DNA from: Candidatus Bathyarchaeota archaeon
Lineage (GTDB): Archaea; Thermoproteota; Bathyarchaeia; Bathyarchaeales; DTEX01
Assembly (NCBI GenBank): GCA_025059045.1
Contig: JANXEA010000027.1
Coordinates: forward strand, 1 to 48,593
Reading direction: 5' to 3'
Length of the DNA stretch: 48,593 nucleotides
Positions 17,283 through 25,833 of this stretch are shown here, piece after piece (positions within the stretch are counted from its first letter, which is position 1; the number at the start of each line of letters is the position of its first letter). The notes beneath the pieces are model-generated. The model did no database searches, had not been told where the DNA came from, and worked only from the letters and a program-made list of their open reading frames with translations. The translations under genes were made by a program, and so were the position numbers.

Positions 17283-18405
17283 GAGGAAACCAGGAATAAT
17301 CGAAGACATAATCGAAGAATGCAAATTTTTGGAGAGCTACGATTTAGGAGAAAGCGTTGAAATATTAGCTAGAAGATTGAACAAAAGTCCGCGAGATATA
17401 CTGAAACTAAACTCAAATGAAAACCTCTTTGTCCCATTGGATTTTCTGCGGCATATCCTGCATGAGGTTGCCGAGGAAGTTGATCCGAGAGTATATCCGA
17501 GAAGTGAGATAGAAGAGATTAGGGAAGTCTTAGGACGCAACCTAAAAGTTCCACCTGAATGTATAGTTATAGGCGCTGGAAGCGATCAACTTATCGACCT
17601 TATAATGAGAATGAGTGTAAGATGCGGGGAGGAGATACTCTCAATCTCTCCTACATTCTCAATGTATAAGGTCTTCTCATCAATACTGAGGGCTAATTAT
17701 AAATCAGTTAGTCTTAAAGACGATTTTTCGCTGGATGTAGAAAAGATATTCGCATCCTTCACGCCGAAGACTAAACTGTTAATACTTTGCTCGCCCAACA
17801 ATCCCACAGCCAACAAATTCAGACTTGAAGATATCGATTTTCTAGCCGAGAATTTTGAAGGATTGACCATTATAGACGAAGCATACGTAGATTTCTCTGA
17901 TGGTTCTGCGCTCAGTCTACTTAAAAATAATGAAAGAATAATTATTCTTAGGAGCTTCTCCAAAGTCTTCGGTATAGCAGGGTTAAGGTTGGGATACGCT
18001 GTCGCATCTCCTAGATTGGCAGAAGTTATGATAAGAAAGTTTCAGACACCGTTTCCAGTCGCCTCTGTGGCTGTTAAGACTTGTCTCAGGATCTTAAACA
18101 GAATTGATGTCATAGAAAACGCTGTCAAAAAAGTAAAGATTGAAAGACGTAGGATAACAGAAGGCCTTAATAAGATCGAAGGAGTCCAGGCGTTCAATTC
18201 AGAAACGAATTTTGTTCTCTATAGAACCGGAAAGAGCTCCTCGAAAGTTTACAGAGATCTTCTTAAGAGAGGTATAATTGTAAGAGAAATGGGACGCGTA
18301 TTAAGCTTTCAGAACTGTCTAAGGGTTACTGTTCCCCCCTCGCCAATGAGCGACTATTTCCTATCATCCATGGAAGAGGTTATGCAACAAGATGATAATG
18401 AATGA
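17275..18405 (+). CDS. hisC: Histidinol-phosphate aminotransferase
   Basis: PLP enzyme converting imidazole-acetol phosphate to histidinol phosphate. Visible marks are LNSNENLFVP near the N-terminus, VIGAGSDQLIDLIMR, the LCSPNNPTAN block, the IIDEAYVDFSD segment, and the Schiff-base lysine in LRSFSKVFGIAGLRLGYAV. The start is chosen as the TTG at 17275 because AGGAG at 17262-17266 gives an 8-base spacer; the TTG at 17269 would leave only two bases. The gene overlaps the end of hisD by 8 bases. About 376 residues, a normal length. Confidence 0.95.
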   Translation: MTERKPGIIEDIIEECKFLESYDLGESVEILARRLNKSPRDILKLNSNENLFVPLDFLRHILHEVAEEVDPRVYPRSEIEEIREVLGRNLKVPPECIVIGAGSDQLIDLIMRMSVRCGEEILSISPTFSMYKVFSSILRANYKSVSLKDDFSLDVEKIFASFTPKTKLLILCSPNNPTANKFRLEDIDFLAENFEGLTIIDEAYVDFSDGSALSLLKNNERIIILRSFSKVFGIAGLRLGYAVASPRLAEVMIRKFQTPFPVASVAVKTCLRILNRIDVIENAVKKVKIERRRITEGLNKIEGVQAFNSETNFVLYRTGKSSSKVYRDLLKRGIIVREMGRVLSFQNCLRVTVPPSPMSDYFLSSMEEVMQQDDNE

Positions 18406-19591
18406 ATATGTTGCTTTTGAAGGAGATAGTGGGACATTATACATTAAAGAAGACAGAATCGAAGATCTAAAAAAGATAGGGGCAGCCATATTCGATTGTG
18501 ACGGCGTTCTTTTGGATGTGAGAGGCTCATATAATAGAGCCATTTCCACTAGTTTCGCCTTTATCTTCCAGAGCTTGACTGGGTCAAGCATACCAGCAGA
18601 TCTAATCACTGATGAAATCATCTACTGCTTCAGAAGAACCGGCGGCTTCAATAACGACTGGGACACCGTATACGGTATAATTATGTTCTTTCTATGCAAT
18701 CTACCAAGTACTATCAAAAGCAGTCTTAAAGAATGCCTAAGCAATATTGAACTAAAAAAGGATCCTTATGAAAGATTATCGCTTGCTGCAAGCATGATGA
18801 AGGGAAGAGGGAGATTAGATATGTCATTTTTCAAAAAAATGCTGCGCGAGATCAAAGATTTTACAGATCTGTTAGACTATACAGGTGTTCGCGCTGTTGA
18901 TGCAGCACTGCAAAAAATAACTGATTCATCTGAAGATCTCGACTTCATAACTCTTGTAAAAACCTTCTTGAATCACCCGTCAGGCGTAAGGGAGGGCATA
19001 ATCTCAAGGGTATTTGAGGAATTCTTCTGTGGAGGTGAATTATTTCGAGAAACCTATGGTGCTGAACCAAAATTCAATAAGGGTCATGGCATGATCAATA
19101 ATGAAAAGTCCATAATAGAAATGAAGACTTTAAACTGGCTTGAGACCACATTCGGCAAGGAGAATCTCGGTATAGCTTCAGGAAGTAGGCTGAAGCCGGC
19201 GAAATATGCTTTGGGAAGCATCCTAGAAAAATTCAATCCAAAAGCAACAATCTTCCTTGATGATATTGAGATGATGGAGGACAAAATTAGGGTTGGAGCT
19301 GACTTCAAAGTTGACCTTAAGAAGCCAAACCCTTTTCCATTACTTAAGGCCTCCGAAGCCTTCGGATCCAATGTAATAGTCCTGTATGTTGGAGACTCAA
19401 TGGAGGATGCGTTGATGGTGAGGAGAGCAAATGAAGTTAGCAACCGTTTCTACTTTGCAGGCGTATACAAGTATTCTGGGGTGGAGAGAGCCGCCCTAAA
19501 CAGTTTCCTTGAAACGAAATGTGAAATCGTAATGCCGTCCGTTAATGAATTACCAGTTGTGTACCAAATATTGAGTGAGGGAAAATCATGA
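18392..19591 (+). CDS. HAD-superfamily phosphatase in the his operon, candidate histidinol-phosphate phosphatase
   Basis: 399 residues with all four HAD motifs: FDCDGVLLD with D35 and D37 (motif I), IASGSR (II), a lysine in DLKKPNPFPLL (III) and YVGDSMEDAL (IV). Between motifs I and II lies a large helical insert of about 200 residues, much bigger than a usual C1 cap. The operon carries no other histidinol-phosphatase (no PHP HisK, no fused HisB phosphatase). Placement between hisC, whose product is histidinol phosphate, and hisB, with overlaps at both ends, makes it the likely HolPase. HAD-type HolPases are known in archaea. The role is inferred from context, and the function of the large insert is unknown. 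Confidence 0.75.
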   Translation: MIMNEYVAFEGDSGTLYIKEDRIEDLKKIGAAIFDCDGVLLDVRGSYNRAISTSFAFIFQSLTGSSIPADLITDEIIYCFRRTGGFNNDWDTVYGIIMFFLCNLPSTIKSSLKECLSNIELKKDPYERLSLAASMMKGRGRLDMSFFKKMLREIKDFTDLLDYTGVRAVDAALQKITDSSEDLDFITLVKTFLNHPSGVREGIISRVFEEFFCGGELFRETYGAEPKFNKGHGMINNEKSIIEMKTLNWLETTFGKENLGIASGSRLKPAKYALGSILEKFNPKATIFLDDIEMMEDKIRVGADFKVDLKKPNPFPLLKASEAFGSNVIVLYVGDSMEDALMVRRANEVSNRFYFAGVYKYSGVERAALNSFLETKCEIVMPSVNELPVVYQILSEGKS

Positions 19592-20163
19592 GAGTCGGCG
19601 AAACGTCTAGGAGGACCAAAGAAACCGAGGTCTCCGTGAAGGTCAACTTGGATGGAACGGGCAACGCCAAGGTCAAAACAGGATACGGTTTTCTTGATCA
19701 TATGCTCTCCATATTTGCAATGCATAGTCTAATTGATCTAGAGGTAATAGCTTCTGGGGACTTAATTCACCATGTGGTTGAAGATGTTGCCATATGCCTA
19801 GGTGAGGCCATACTGAAGGCTCTAGGCGCAGCGGAGGGAATAAAGAGATTTGGTCACGCTATTGTGCCTATGGACTGTTCATTAGCAGTTGCAGCCGTAG
19901 ACTTGGCGAAAAGACCATATTGTAAGATAGAGATGAAAATGAGAGGCAAAAAGATAGAGGATATGCCTTGCGAGAATATACAGCATTTTCTAGAAACGCT
20001 TGCCTCCGCGATGCGCGCAAATGTTCACCTCATCGTGCACTATGGCTCTAATGATCACCACAAGGTTGAAGCCTCCTTCAAAGCGCTTGCCTTATCGCTT
20101 AGGGAAGCCGCATCCATAGATTCAAGAAGAATTGGAGTGCCAAGTTCTAAGGGGGTACTTTAG
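19588..20163 (+). CDS. hisB: Imidazoleglycerol-phosphate dehydratase
   Basis: 191 residues, a manganese-dependent dehydratase giving imidazole-acetol phosphate. The family blocks are TKETEVSVKVNLDGTG, TGYGFLDHMLSIFAMHS, the first metal motif HHVVED, PMDCSLA, the ENIQHFLETLA segment, and the second metal motif NDHHKVEASFKAL. Single-function, with no phosphatase domain. The ATG overlaps the end of the HAD gene by 4 bases. The 3' end carries a GGGGG run at 20151-20155 just before the stop, which matters for how hisH starts. Confidence 0.95.
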   Translation: MRVGETSRRTKETEVSVKVNLDGTGNAKVKTGYGFLDHMLSIFAMHSLIDLEVIASGDLIHHVVEDVAICLGEAILKALGAAEGIKRFGHAIVPMDCSLAVAAVDLAKRPYCKIEMKMRGKKIEDMPCENIQHFLETLASAMRANVHLIVHYGSNDHHKVEASFKALALSLREAASIDSRRIGVPSSKGVL

Positions 20164-20165
20164 AA

Positions 20166-20774
20166 ATCCCAAAAGTTGCAATAATCGACTATGGAATAGG
20201 CAATCTTTTCAGTATTTCATGTGCTCTAATTAGGGCAGGTATTGAGCCTAAGATTATTTCAAGCGAAATTATGAGCCTAAATGACGCAGATGCTATTATA
20301 TTGCCAGGTGTGGGAAACTTTAGGAAGGCCTCTCGTAGCCTAGAGGCGCAACAAACTGTCATAATGGAGGCTATCTCGTCTGGTGTTCCGGTATTTGGGA
20401 TATGTCTTGGTATGCAACTTTTTTTCGAAGAGAGCGAGGAGAGTGAGGGGAGAGGATTAGGCATTTTCGAAGGGAAGGTTGTGAGGCTGCCTAATTATGT
20501 GAAGAGGCCTCATATGGGATGGAATACGCTTCTGATATCTCAGCCGGACGGAATTCTATCCGGGATAGATGAAAATGATTACTTTTATTTCGTTCACAGC
20601 TACTATGTGAATCCTAGATCTAGGGAGATTGTAATTGCAGAAACGGAGCATGGTGTTAGATTTGCCTCTGTGATAAGGAGAAAGAACATCATAGGAGTGC
20701 AGTTTCATCCGGAAAAATCTGGCAGGCCAGGTAAACGTGTTATTCAGAATTTTGCGCGCATAATAAAAAGATAG
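20166..20774 (+). CDS. hisH: Imidazole glycerol phosphate synthase, glutaminase subunit (non-standard start)
   Basis: Class I glutamine amidotransferase that feeds ammonia to HisF. The frame reads PKVAIIDYGIGNLFSISCALIRA upstream of the first ATG (20271), and that block is the conserved HisH N-terminus, so the gene must start near 20160-20170. No ATG, GTG or TTG is available there: an in-frame TAA lies at 20148-20150 and the codons after it run GGG GGT ACT TTA GAA ATC CCA. I set the start at the ATC at 20166, 10 bases after the GGGGG run. The catalytic cysteine is in FGICLGMQLFFEE, the catalytic His-Glu pair in GVQFHPEKSG. Alternatives are a frameshift fusion from hisB at the G-run or an assembly error. 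Confidence 0.85.
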   Translation: MPKVAIIDYGIGNLFSISCALIRAGIEPKIISSEIMSLNDADAIILPGVGNFRKASRSLEAQQTVIMEAISSGVPVFGICLGMQLFFEESEESEGRGLGIFEGKVVRLPNYVKRPHMGWNTLLISQPDGILSGIDENDYFYFVHSYYVNPRSREIVIAETEHGVRFASVIRRKNIIGVQFHPEKSGRPGKRVIQNFARIIKR

Positions 20775-20792
20775 AGGGAATGGTGGGGGATA

Positions 20793-21512
20793 ATGGATAT
20801 TATCCCGGCTGTGGACATTATGGATTCCAGAATTGTCAGGCTTGAGAGAGGAGACATTAAACTCATCAGATTCTATGAAATGTTGGGTGACCCTGTCTCT
20901 CTTGCAAAGAGGTGGGAAAGCGAGGGAGCTCGCATTATACATGTTGTAGATCTGGACGCCGCGCTGGGAAGGGGAAATAACCTCAAAATCATCGAGCAGA
21001 TAATTAACCGAGTGAAGATTCCGATTCAGTTAGGAGGTGGTATACGAACAGAGGCATACGCTGAAATGCTGCTCAGGAAAGGTGTATATAGGATTATTTT
21101 GGGCTCACTTGCATTTGAGCAGCCGCACGCTGCAAAAAGTCTTCTTCAAAGATTTGGAGACGAACGTGTAATAGTATCACTGGACTATTCAGGTCAACAG
21201 GTTATGGTAAAAGGATGGCAATCATCAACTGGAATTAAATTAACTCATGCTATAAAAATGTTTAAAGAAATCGGTTTTAAGACCTTTTTTATAACATCTA
21301 TTGATCGTGACGGCACAGTAGCGGGGCCGGATGTAAAAACTCTGAGCAGAATTTGTCGATTCGGCGTGAAAGTAATAGCTGCAGGCGGAGTAAGGAGCTT
21401 AGACGATATAATTGCATTAAAGCGTTTAGGCGTGTACGGAGTTGTTATTGGGAGAGCCCTCTATGATGGTCTAATCACTTTAAGTAAAGCCTTAAGTGTC
21501 GCAGAGGAATGA
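20793..21512 (+). CDS. hisA: Phosphoribosylformimino-AICAR ribotide isomerase (ProFAR isomerase)
   Basis: 239-residue TIM barrel. The catalytic aspartates are in IPAVDIMDSRIVRL near the N-terminus and in FITSIDRDGTVAGPD at mid-barrel; phosphate is bound by LGGGIRT and AAGGVRSLDD. The half-barrel repeat with HisF is visible. A GGTGGGGGA ribosome-binding site precedes the ATG. No sign of dual PriA use, and trpF is not in the window. Confidence 0.95.
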   Translation: MDIIPAVDIMDSRIVRLERGDIKLIRFYEMLGDPVSLAKRWESEGARIIHVVDLDAALGRGNNLKIIEQIINRVKIPIQLGGGIRTEAYAEMLLRKGVYRIILGSLAFEQPHAAKSLLQRFGDERVIVSLDYSGQQVMVKGWQSSTGIKLTHAIKMFKEIGFKTFFITSIDRDGTVAGPDVKTLSRICRFGVKVIAAGGVRSLDDIIALKRLGVYGVVIGRALYDGLITLSKALSVAEE

Positions 21513-21536
21513 TAAAATTTTGGGGTCTGCTCATTT

Positions 21537-22340
21537 ATGGGTCTAGCGAAGAGAATAATACCATGCCTAGACGTTGATCATGGTAGAGTTGTCAAGGGAA
21601 TTAACTTTATGAACCTAAGGGACGCTGGTGATCCTGTAGAGTTGGGCAAGCGATACAGCGATGATGGCGCCGATGAACTCGTTTTTCTAGATGTATCTGC
21701 GTCTATCGAGGATAGAAAAATATTGATTAATGTTGTAAGATCAGTTGCCGCAGAGATAGATATTCCATTCACGGTTGGTGGCGGGATTAGAAGCGTTGAT
21801 GACGCTCGCTCAATTCTCTGTAACGGTGCGGACAAAGTTGCCGTTAACACTGCAGCAGTCCAGAATCCAAAACTAATAAGTGAGCTTGCAGAAACCTTCG
21901 GAACACAATGCGTTGTCGTTGCTATTGATGCAAAAAGAGATTATACGCTGCAAGAAGGCAAAATAATTGTGGAAACTGGTGACGGGGCCTGTTGGTATGA
22001 GGTATACATCTATGATGGGAGAAGGGCTACTGGAATAGACGCACTTCGATGGGCGATGGAAGTTGCAGATCTTGGCGCTGGAGAGATTCTTGTGACATCA
22101 ATGGACCGGGATGGCACGGAGGATGGATATGATCTTGATCTCACAAGAAGAATCGCCGAAAGCGTAGAAATCCCCGTAATAGCAAGCGGCGGCGCTGGAA
22201 ATCCAAGACATTTCCTAGAAGCGTTAACAATTGGAAAAGCTGATGCCGCATTAGCGGCATCGGTCTTCCATTACGACAAATATCCAGTCCGCGTTGTAAA
22301 ACGGTTTCTAGCCGAGAATGGGGTGAACGTTAGGCTTTGA
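21537..22340 (+). CDS. hisF: Imidazole glycerol phosphate synthase, cyclase subunit
   Basis: 267-residue TIM barrel that closes the imidazole ring using ammonia from HisH, releasing AICAR. Catalytic aspartates are in [15 protein letters not shown] and [14 protein letters not shown]; phosphate-binding loops are [12 protein letters not shown] and [11 protein letters not shown]. The stop overlaps the hisI TTG start by 4 bases. Forms a complex with the hisH product two genes upstream. Confidence 0.96.
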   Translation: MGLAKRIIPCLDVDHGRVVKGINFMNLRDAGDPVELGKRYSDDGADELVFLDVSASIEDRKILINVVRSVAAEIDIPFTVGGGIRSVDDARSILCNGADKVAVNTAAVQNPKLISELAETFGTQCVVVAIDAKRDYTLQEGKIIVETGDGACWYEVYIYDGRRATGIDALRWAMEVADLGAGEILVTSMDRDGTEDGYDLDLTRRIAESVEIPVIASGGAGNPRHFLEALTIGKADAALAASVFHYDKYPVRVVKRFLAENGVNVRL

Positions 22341-22699
22341 ATGAAACCAAAGAGATTTTGGATCTGGATGATATAGACTTTAAGAAAGGAGGGGGTCTAG
22401 TTCCAGTTGTTGTACAGGATACCAAAACCCTCAAGGTCTTATCACTTGCATATGCGAACCGTGAAGCTTTAGAGAAGACGATTAAGACCGGGTATGCACA
22501 CTTCTTTAGACGCTCGCTTGGTAGAGTAATGAAGAAGGGAGAAACATCTGGGCATGTTATGAGAGTTAAGGAAATACTAATCGATTGCGATCGGGATGCC
22601 ATACTATATCTCGTTGAGCCGTCTGGCCCGGCATGCCACCTGGGTGAGGAGACGTGCTTCCATAATTTGCTTAAGCATAATGAGAAGATAGGAGTCTGA
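22337..22699 (+). CDS. hisI: Phosphoribosyl-AMP cyclohydrolase
   Basis: 120 residues, zinc- and magnesium-dependent ring opening of phosphoribosyl-AMP. Metal ligands are visible in [10 protein letters not shown] and in the C-terminal [13 protein letters not shown] cysteines; the substrate block is [14 protein letters not shown]. It is the single-domain type: there is no fused HisE pyrophosphohydrolase, so phosphoribosyl-ATP must be hydrolysed by a separate protein. TTG start at 22337 overlapping the hisF stop. Last gene of the his operon. Confidence 0.94.
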   Translation: MNETKEILDLDDIDFKKGGGLVPVVVQDTKTLKVLSLAYANREALEKTIKTGYAHFFRRSLGRVMKKGETSGHVMRVKEILIDCDRDAILYLVEPSGPACHLGEETCFHNLLKHNEKIGV

Positions 22700-22738
22700 T
22701 AATGAGAAAGACGGTAATGATCCCTGTAGGCTGATACT

Positions 22739-23446
22739 CTATTCTATAAGACGCAATATATCCTCCTGAATATATTTTATGAATTCATCAACTGTGCTCT
22801 TACTAAAGAGTGTTACTACACAGTTCCTAGTTATGCCAACTACGATCCCCCGTTTCTGGACCTCAAAAACGACGTACCAGATCCTTCCATGCTTCAAATA
22901 TTCATGGTATAATTCTGTATCAGCTATGTCTGATCCTGCAAGACAGAGCTTTTGGACACCTGGAATGTCAACTTCATCGAACCATATGAGCTTCGTCGCG
23001 GCTGGATTGGATTCATGGAGCACCTTCAGCGTTTCATGAGTAATCCTGGATTCTACAATGGCTCCGATCTTTATGAAGAGTATTTTACTAAGCTTATTTG
23101 CTACGGCTCCCGTGAGAAGTTTCTTGATGCCACGTGCAACTGAGGGTGCTAATATGATAAGGAATAATCTGTTGCCGAAGGGTTTTATCCAGAAAGGCGC
23201 TTCCTCAGTAACCGGCGTCTCTATCGGCTCTCTCCGAAAGAATCTAGTTCCAACAAAGTCTTGCGTGAAGACACCGGATAATAGGTCTCCTTGAAGTTTG
23301 AGATCAAGTATTTCTGTCCTCAAGTTTATTTGATGACCTGTTTCCGTGTGATATGGTTCCTCCTCACGGAAGTTTTTGAGTTTTTGAGCGATGAATACTA
23401 GGTCAACCTTTTCCTTGATTTCAAAGATTTTTGCTGGTAAAACCAT
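22739..23446 (-). CDS. Unrecognised conserved-looking protein
   Basis: 235 residues, mixed alpha/beta composition, no transmembrane segment, no signal peptide and no catalytic motif I can name. The N-terminus (MVLPAKIFEIKEKVDLVFI) and the central APFWIKPFGNRLFLIILAPS and KLIWFDEVDIPGVQKLCLAGSDI segments look like a folded domain, and the codon use resembles its neighbours, so I take it as a real gene. The C-terminal KSTVDEFIKYIQEDILRLI looks like an amphipathic helix. It faces the end of the his operon (convergent) and is divergent from the MazG gene. Function unknown. Confidence 0.7.
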   Translation of the reverse strand: MVLPAKIFEIKEKVDLVFIAQKLKNFREEEPYHTETGHQINLRTEILDLKLQGDLLSGVFTQDFVGTRFFRREPIETPVTEEAPFWIKPFGNRLFLIILAPSVARGIKKLLTGAVANKLSKILFIKIGAIVESRITHETLKVLHESNPAATKLIWFDEVDIPGVQKLCLAGSDIADTELYHEYLKHGRIWYVVFEVQKRGIVVGITRNCVVTLFSKSTVDEFIKYIQEDILRLIE

Positions 23447-23548
23447 GCTGGAATCCCGCCGAAAAGATTGTTTTAATTCACTTAATTATTTTTCGTTGAT
23501 AAAAGATTAAATCCAATCTTGGCTTAGTTATGCACGTGTTGAAGGGTA

Positions 23549-23908
23549 ATGCCGCTGGGGGAGAAGAGACGCATGGAGAGCTGCACTTTTAATAGGGCTA
23601 AACTGTTGGTTAGAAAGCTAGTGGCTGAGAAAGGTTTTCCAGACGATCGATCCGCGCTTGCGCAGAAGTTGCTATGGGCATTCGTTGAGCTCGGGGAGGC
23701 AGCAGACGCGTATAAGAAGGGTGAGGCATGGGAAGTTGTGAGCGAGGAGTTAATAGATGTTATTTTTTATATACTGGACTTTATAGGGATCGTAGAGAAG
23801 ACTGAAGGTGTTGAAATCGACGTCGATAGGCTCTTCATAAAGAAATGGATGAAGAACATGGAAAGGCCTGAAAGATACGGTCAAAAAAGGGATCTGCCCA
23901 TAGAATAG
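23549..23908 (+). CDS. MazG-like nucleotide pyrophosphohydrolase, candidate HisE substitute
   Basis: 119 residues, all-alpha NTP pyrophosphohydrolase of the MazG superfamily. The metal-binding pattern is visible as FVELGEAADAYKKGE followed by SEELIDVIFYILDF, matching the ExxE...ExxD arrangement. HisE belongs to the same superfamily, and the his operon about 0.85 kb upstream has no hisE, so this gene may hydrolyse phosphoribosyl-ATP. The alternative is a house-cleaning pyrophosphatase for dCTP-like nucleotides. The frame starts with the ATG at 23549; an inner ATG at 23573 with GGGGGAG ahead of it is an equal choice. Confidence 0.75.
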   Translation: MPLGEKRRMESCTFNRAKLLVRKLVAEKGFPDDRSALAQKLLWAFVELGEAADAYKKGEAWEVVSEELIDVIFYILDFIGIVEKTEGVEIDVDRLFIKKWMKNMERPERYGQKRDLPIE

Positions 23909-23922
23909 TACTTTTCTCCTTT

Positions 23923-24768
23923 CTATGTGAGCCCGGCTAACTTCAATACAACCATCAAATTTTCCTCATCACTTCTCCTGTAATCCTTAGGTGTCTCCAT
24001 TATTATGGGAAGACGGGAAAATTCGCTTAGTATAATACTCCTGAATCCCTCCTCCCCTATCATGCCTAGACCTATATGTTCATGTCGGTCAATTTTCGAG
24101 CCTAATCCGCCTGCAGAATCGTTAAGGTGAACTAGCTTTATTTTCTCAAAGCCGAGGGTATGTGAGATTTCACTTATAGTCTTCGCGACGGCATCTTTAG
24201 ATCTCAGATCATATCCGGCCGCAAAACCATGTGAGGTATCGAAACAGACTCCGACGTATTCAGGGTGATTAAGGTTATCAATTATCCTATTTATTTCTTC
24301 AAATCTGCTCCCGATGCTATTCCTTGTACCTGCAGTGTTCTCCAGCAACAAAGTTACTCCGCATTCACCATGCTCAAACGCCTCATTTATACCTCTAACT
24401 ATTCTATCAAACCCTATTTTGGATCCAAAACCTAAATGGCTCCCCAAATGCGTAACTAAGTAAGGGATTTCGAGTCTTCTACATCTTTCAAGCTCATCTT
24501 TCAGGGTCTTAATTGATTTTGAATGGACATCGTTTCTTGGAGATGCTAGATTGGAGAGATAAGGCATATGGCTGAAGATGGGGTTCAGCCCATATGTTTG
24601 AACTTGATCAATGAATGATCTTACTTCCTCATCTGTTAACTTTTTAGCCCTCCACGATCTTGGATTCCTAGTGAAGATCTGAAAGGTATTGCATCCAATA
24701 TCCGCGGCTCGCTTCGCCGCAAGGGCGATGTTTCCATAAATGGATATATGAAATCCAATCTTGAGCAT
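23923..24768 (-). CDS. nfo: Endonuclease IV, AP endonuclease
   Basis: 281-residue TIM barrel of the AP endonuclease 2 family that cuts DNA 5' of abasic sites. Zinc ligands appear in the usual order: the FSHMPYLSNLA histidine, VTHLGSHLG, LLLENTAGTRNSIGS (glutamate), CFDTSHGFAAGYD, HLNDSAGGLGSKIDRHEHIGLG and IMETP. Length is normal. ATG at 24768. It is convergent with the MazG-like gene and divergent from the LLM oxidoreductase. Confidence 0.93.
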   Translation of the reverse strand: MLKIGFHISIYGNIALAAKRAADIGCNTFQIFTRNPRSWRAKKLTDEEVRSFIDQVQTYGLNPIFSHMPYLSNLASPRNDVHSKSIKTLKDELERCRRLEIPYLVTHLGSHLGFGSKIGFDRIVRGINEAFEHGECGVTLLLENTAGTRNSIGSRFEEINRIIDNLNHPEYVGVCFDTSHGFAAGYDLRSKDAVAKTISEISHTLGFEKIKLVHLNDSAGGLGSKIDRHEHIGLGMIGEEGFRSIILSEFSRLPIIMETPKDYRRSDEENLMVVLKLAGLT

Positions 24769-24860
24769 GCAATTTCACTATAATTATTTCCAAATTAATT
24801 ATTCTATTCATTATTGAATACAAATTCAATGGTATCGATAGCTGCAAGGGATGTGAATGC

Positions 24861-25805
24861 ATGAAGAAGATAAAATTTGGACTAAGAGTTCCAAGTTTTC
24901 CCGTTGATGGAAGTTCAGGAAAGATATTCATAGATCAGATTTCAGTGTTCATCAGTGATGTTGAGGGCTTCTTTGACTCTGCGTGGATTGACGATCATTT
25001 TGTTCCTTGGGCGGAATCAGTTCCAAGAAGCACCCCGAATCTTGAATGTTTTACCACAATTAGCTTTCTTTCCGGAGTTTTCAGAAAACTTGAATTCGGC
25101 ACTCTTGTGCTCTGCGTCTCATATAGGCATCCCTCAATCGTCGCTAAGATGGGGGCAACACTCCATTCTTTGACTGGTGGCAGGTTCATTCTAGGCCTTG
25201 GCGCCGGGTGGAAGCAAGATGAATATCTTTCTTTCGGCTTTGAGTTTCCACCCCCAAAAGTGAGAATTAAGCAGCTTGAAGAGGCGGCCCAAATAATAAG
25301 GAGACTGTGGACTGAAGATGTTGTTTCCTTCAGAGGTGATTATTACCATCTTGAGGAGGCGGTCTGCTCTCCAAAACCTGTCCCTCCGCCTCCTATAATG
25401 ATTGGTGGAGGAGGAGAAAAATTGACCTTAAGGGTTGTTGCGCGTAATGCTGATTGGTGGAATATACCTAATGCGTCAATTGAAACTTATAGGCATAAAT
25501 CAGGTGTTCTTGAGAGGTACTGCTTGGAATGTGGAAGAGATCCTTCTTCAATCGTCAAGACCCTTGCAAGTATAGTTGCCATTCGACCAGATGAAAATGA
25601 TGCTTTGGTCTTGGCTTCTAAATGCCCTTTGATAAATATGGATTACAGGGACAATTATATTATCGGTGATGTATCAAAAATCATTGAAAGGATTGATAGA
25701 TACGTAGGGTTAGGTGTTCAGCATTTCATTTTGCGTTTTATAGACTTCCCAGGAACTGAGGGGGCAAGGCTATTCGCTGAGGAGGTTATGCCATCCTTCT
25801 CCTAA
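24861..25805 (+). CDS. LLM-class flavin/F420-dependent oxidoreductase
   Basis: 314-residue luciferase-like monooxygenase barrel. Family blocks are FFDSAWIDDHF near the N-terminus, LEFGTLVLCVSYRHPSIVAKMGATL, SLTGGRFILGLGAGWKQDEY, IIRRLWTEDVVSFRGDYYHL and PPPIMIGGGGEKLTLRVVARNAD. These resemble archaeal and actinobacterial F420-dependent members more than FMN monooxygenases. Substrate cannot be told from sequence. A single gene, divergent from nfo and convergent with ribL. Confidence 0.85.
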   Translation: MKKIKFGLRVPSFPVDGSSGKIFIDQISVFISDVEGFFDSAWIDDHFVPWAESVPRSTPNLECFTTISFLSGVFRKLEFGTLVLCVSYRHPSIVAKMGATLHSLTGGRFILGLGAGWKQDEYLSFGFEFPPPKVRIKQLEEAAQIIRRLWTEDVVSFRGDYYHLEEAVCSPKPVPPPPIMIGGGGEKLTLRVVARNADWWNIPNASIETYRHKSGVLERYCLECGRDPSSIVKTLASIVAIRPDENDALVLASKCPLINMDYRDNYIIGDVSKIIERIDRYVGLGVQHFILRFIDFPGTEGARLFAEEVMPSFS

Positions 25806-25833
25806 AACAGATCCTATTATTATTTCTGGCAGG

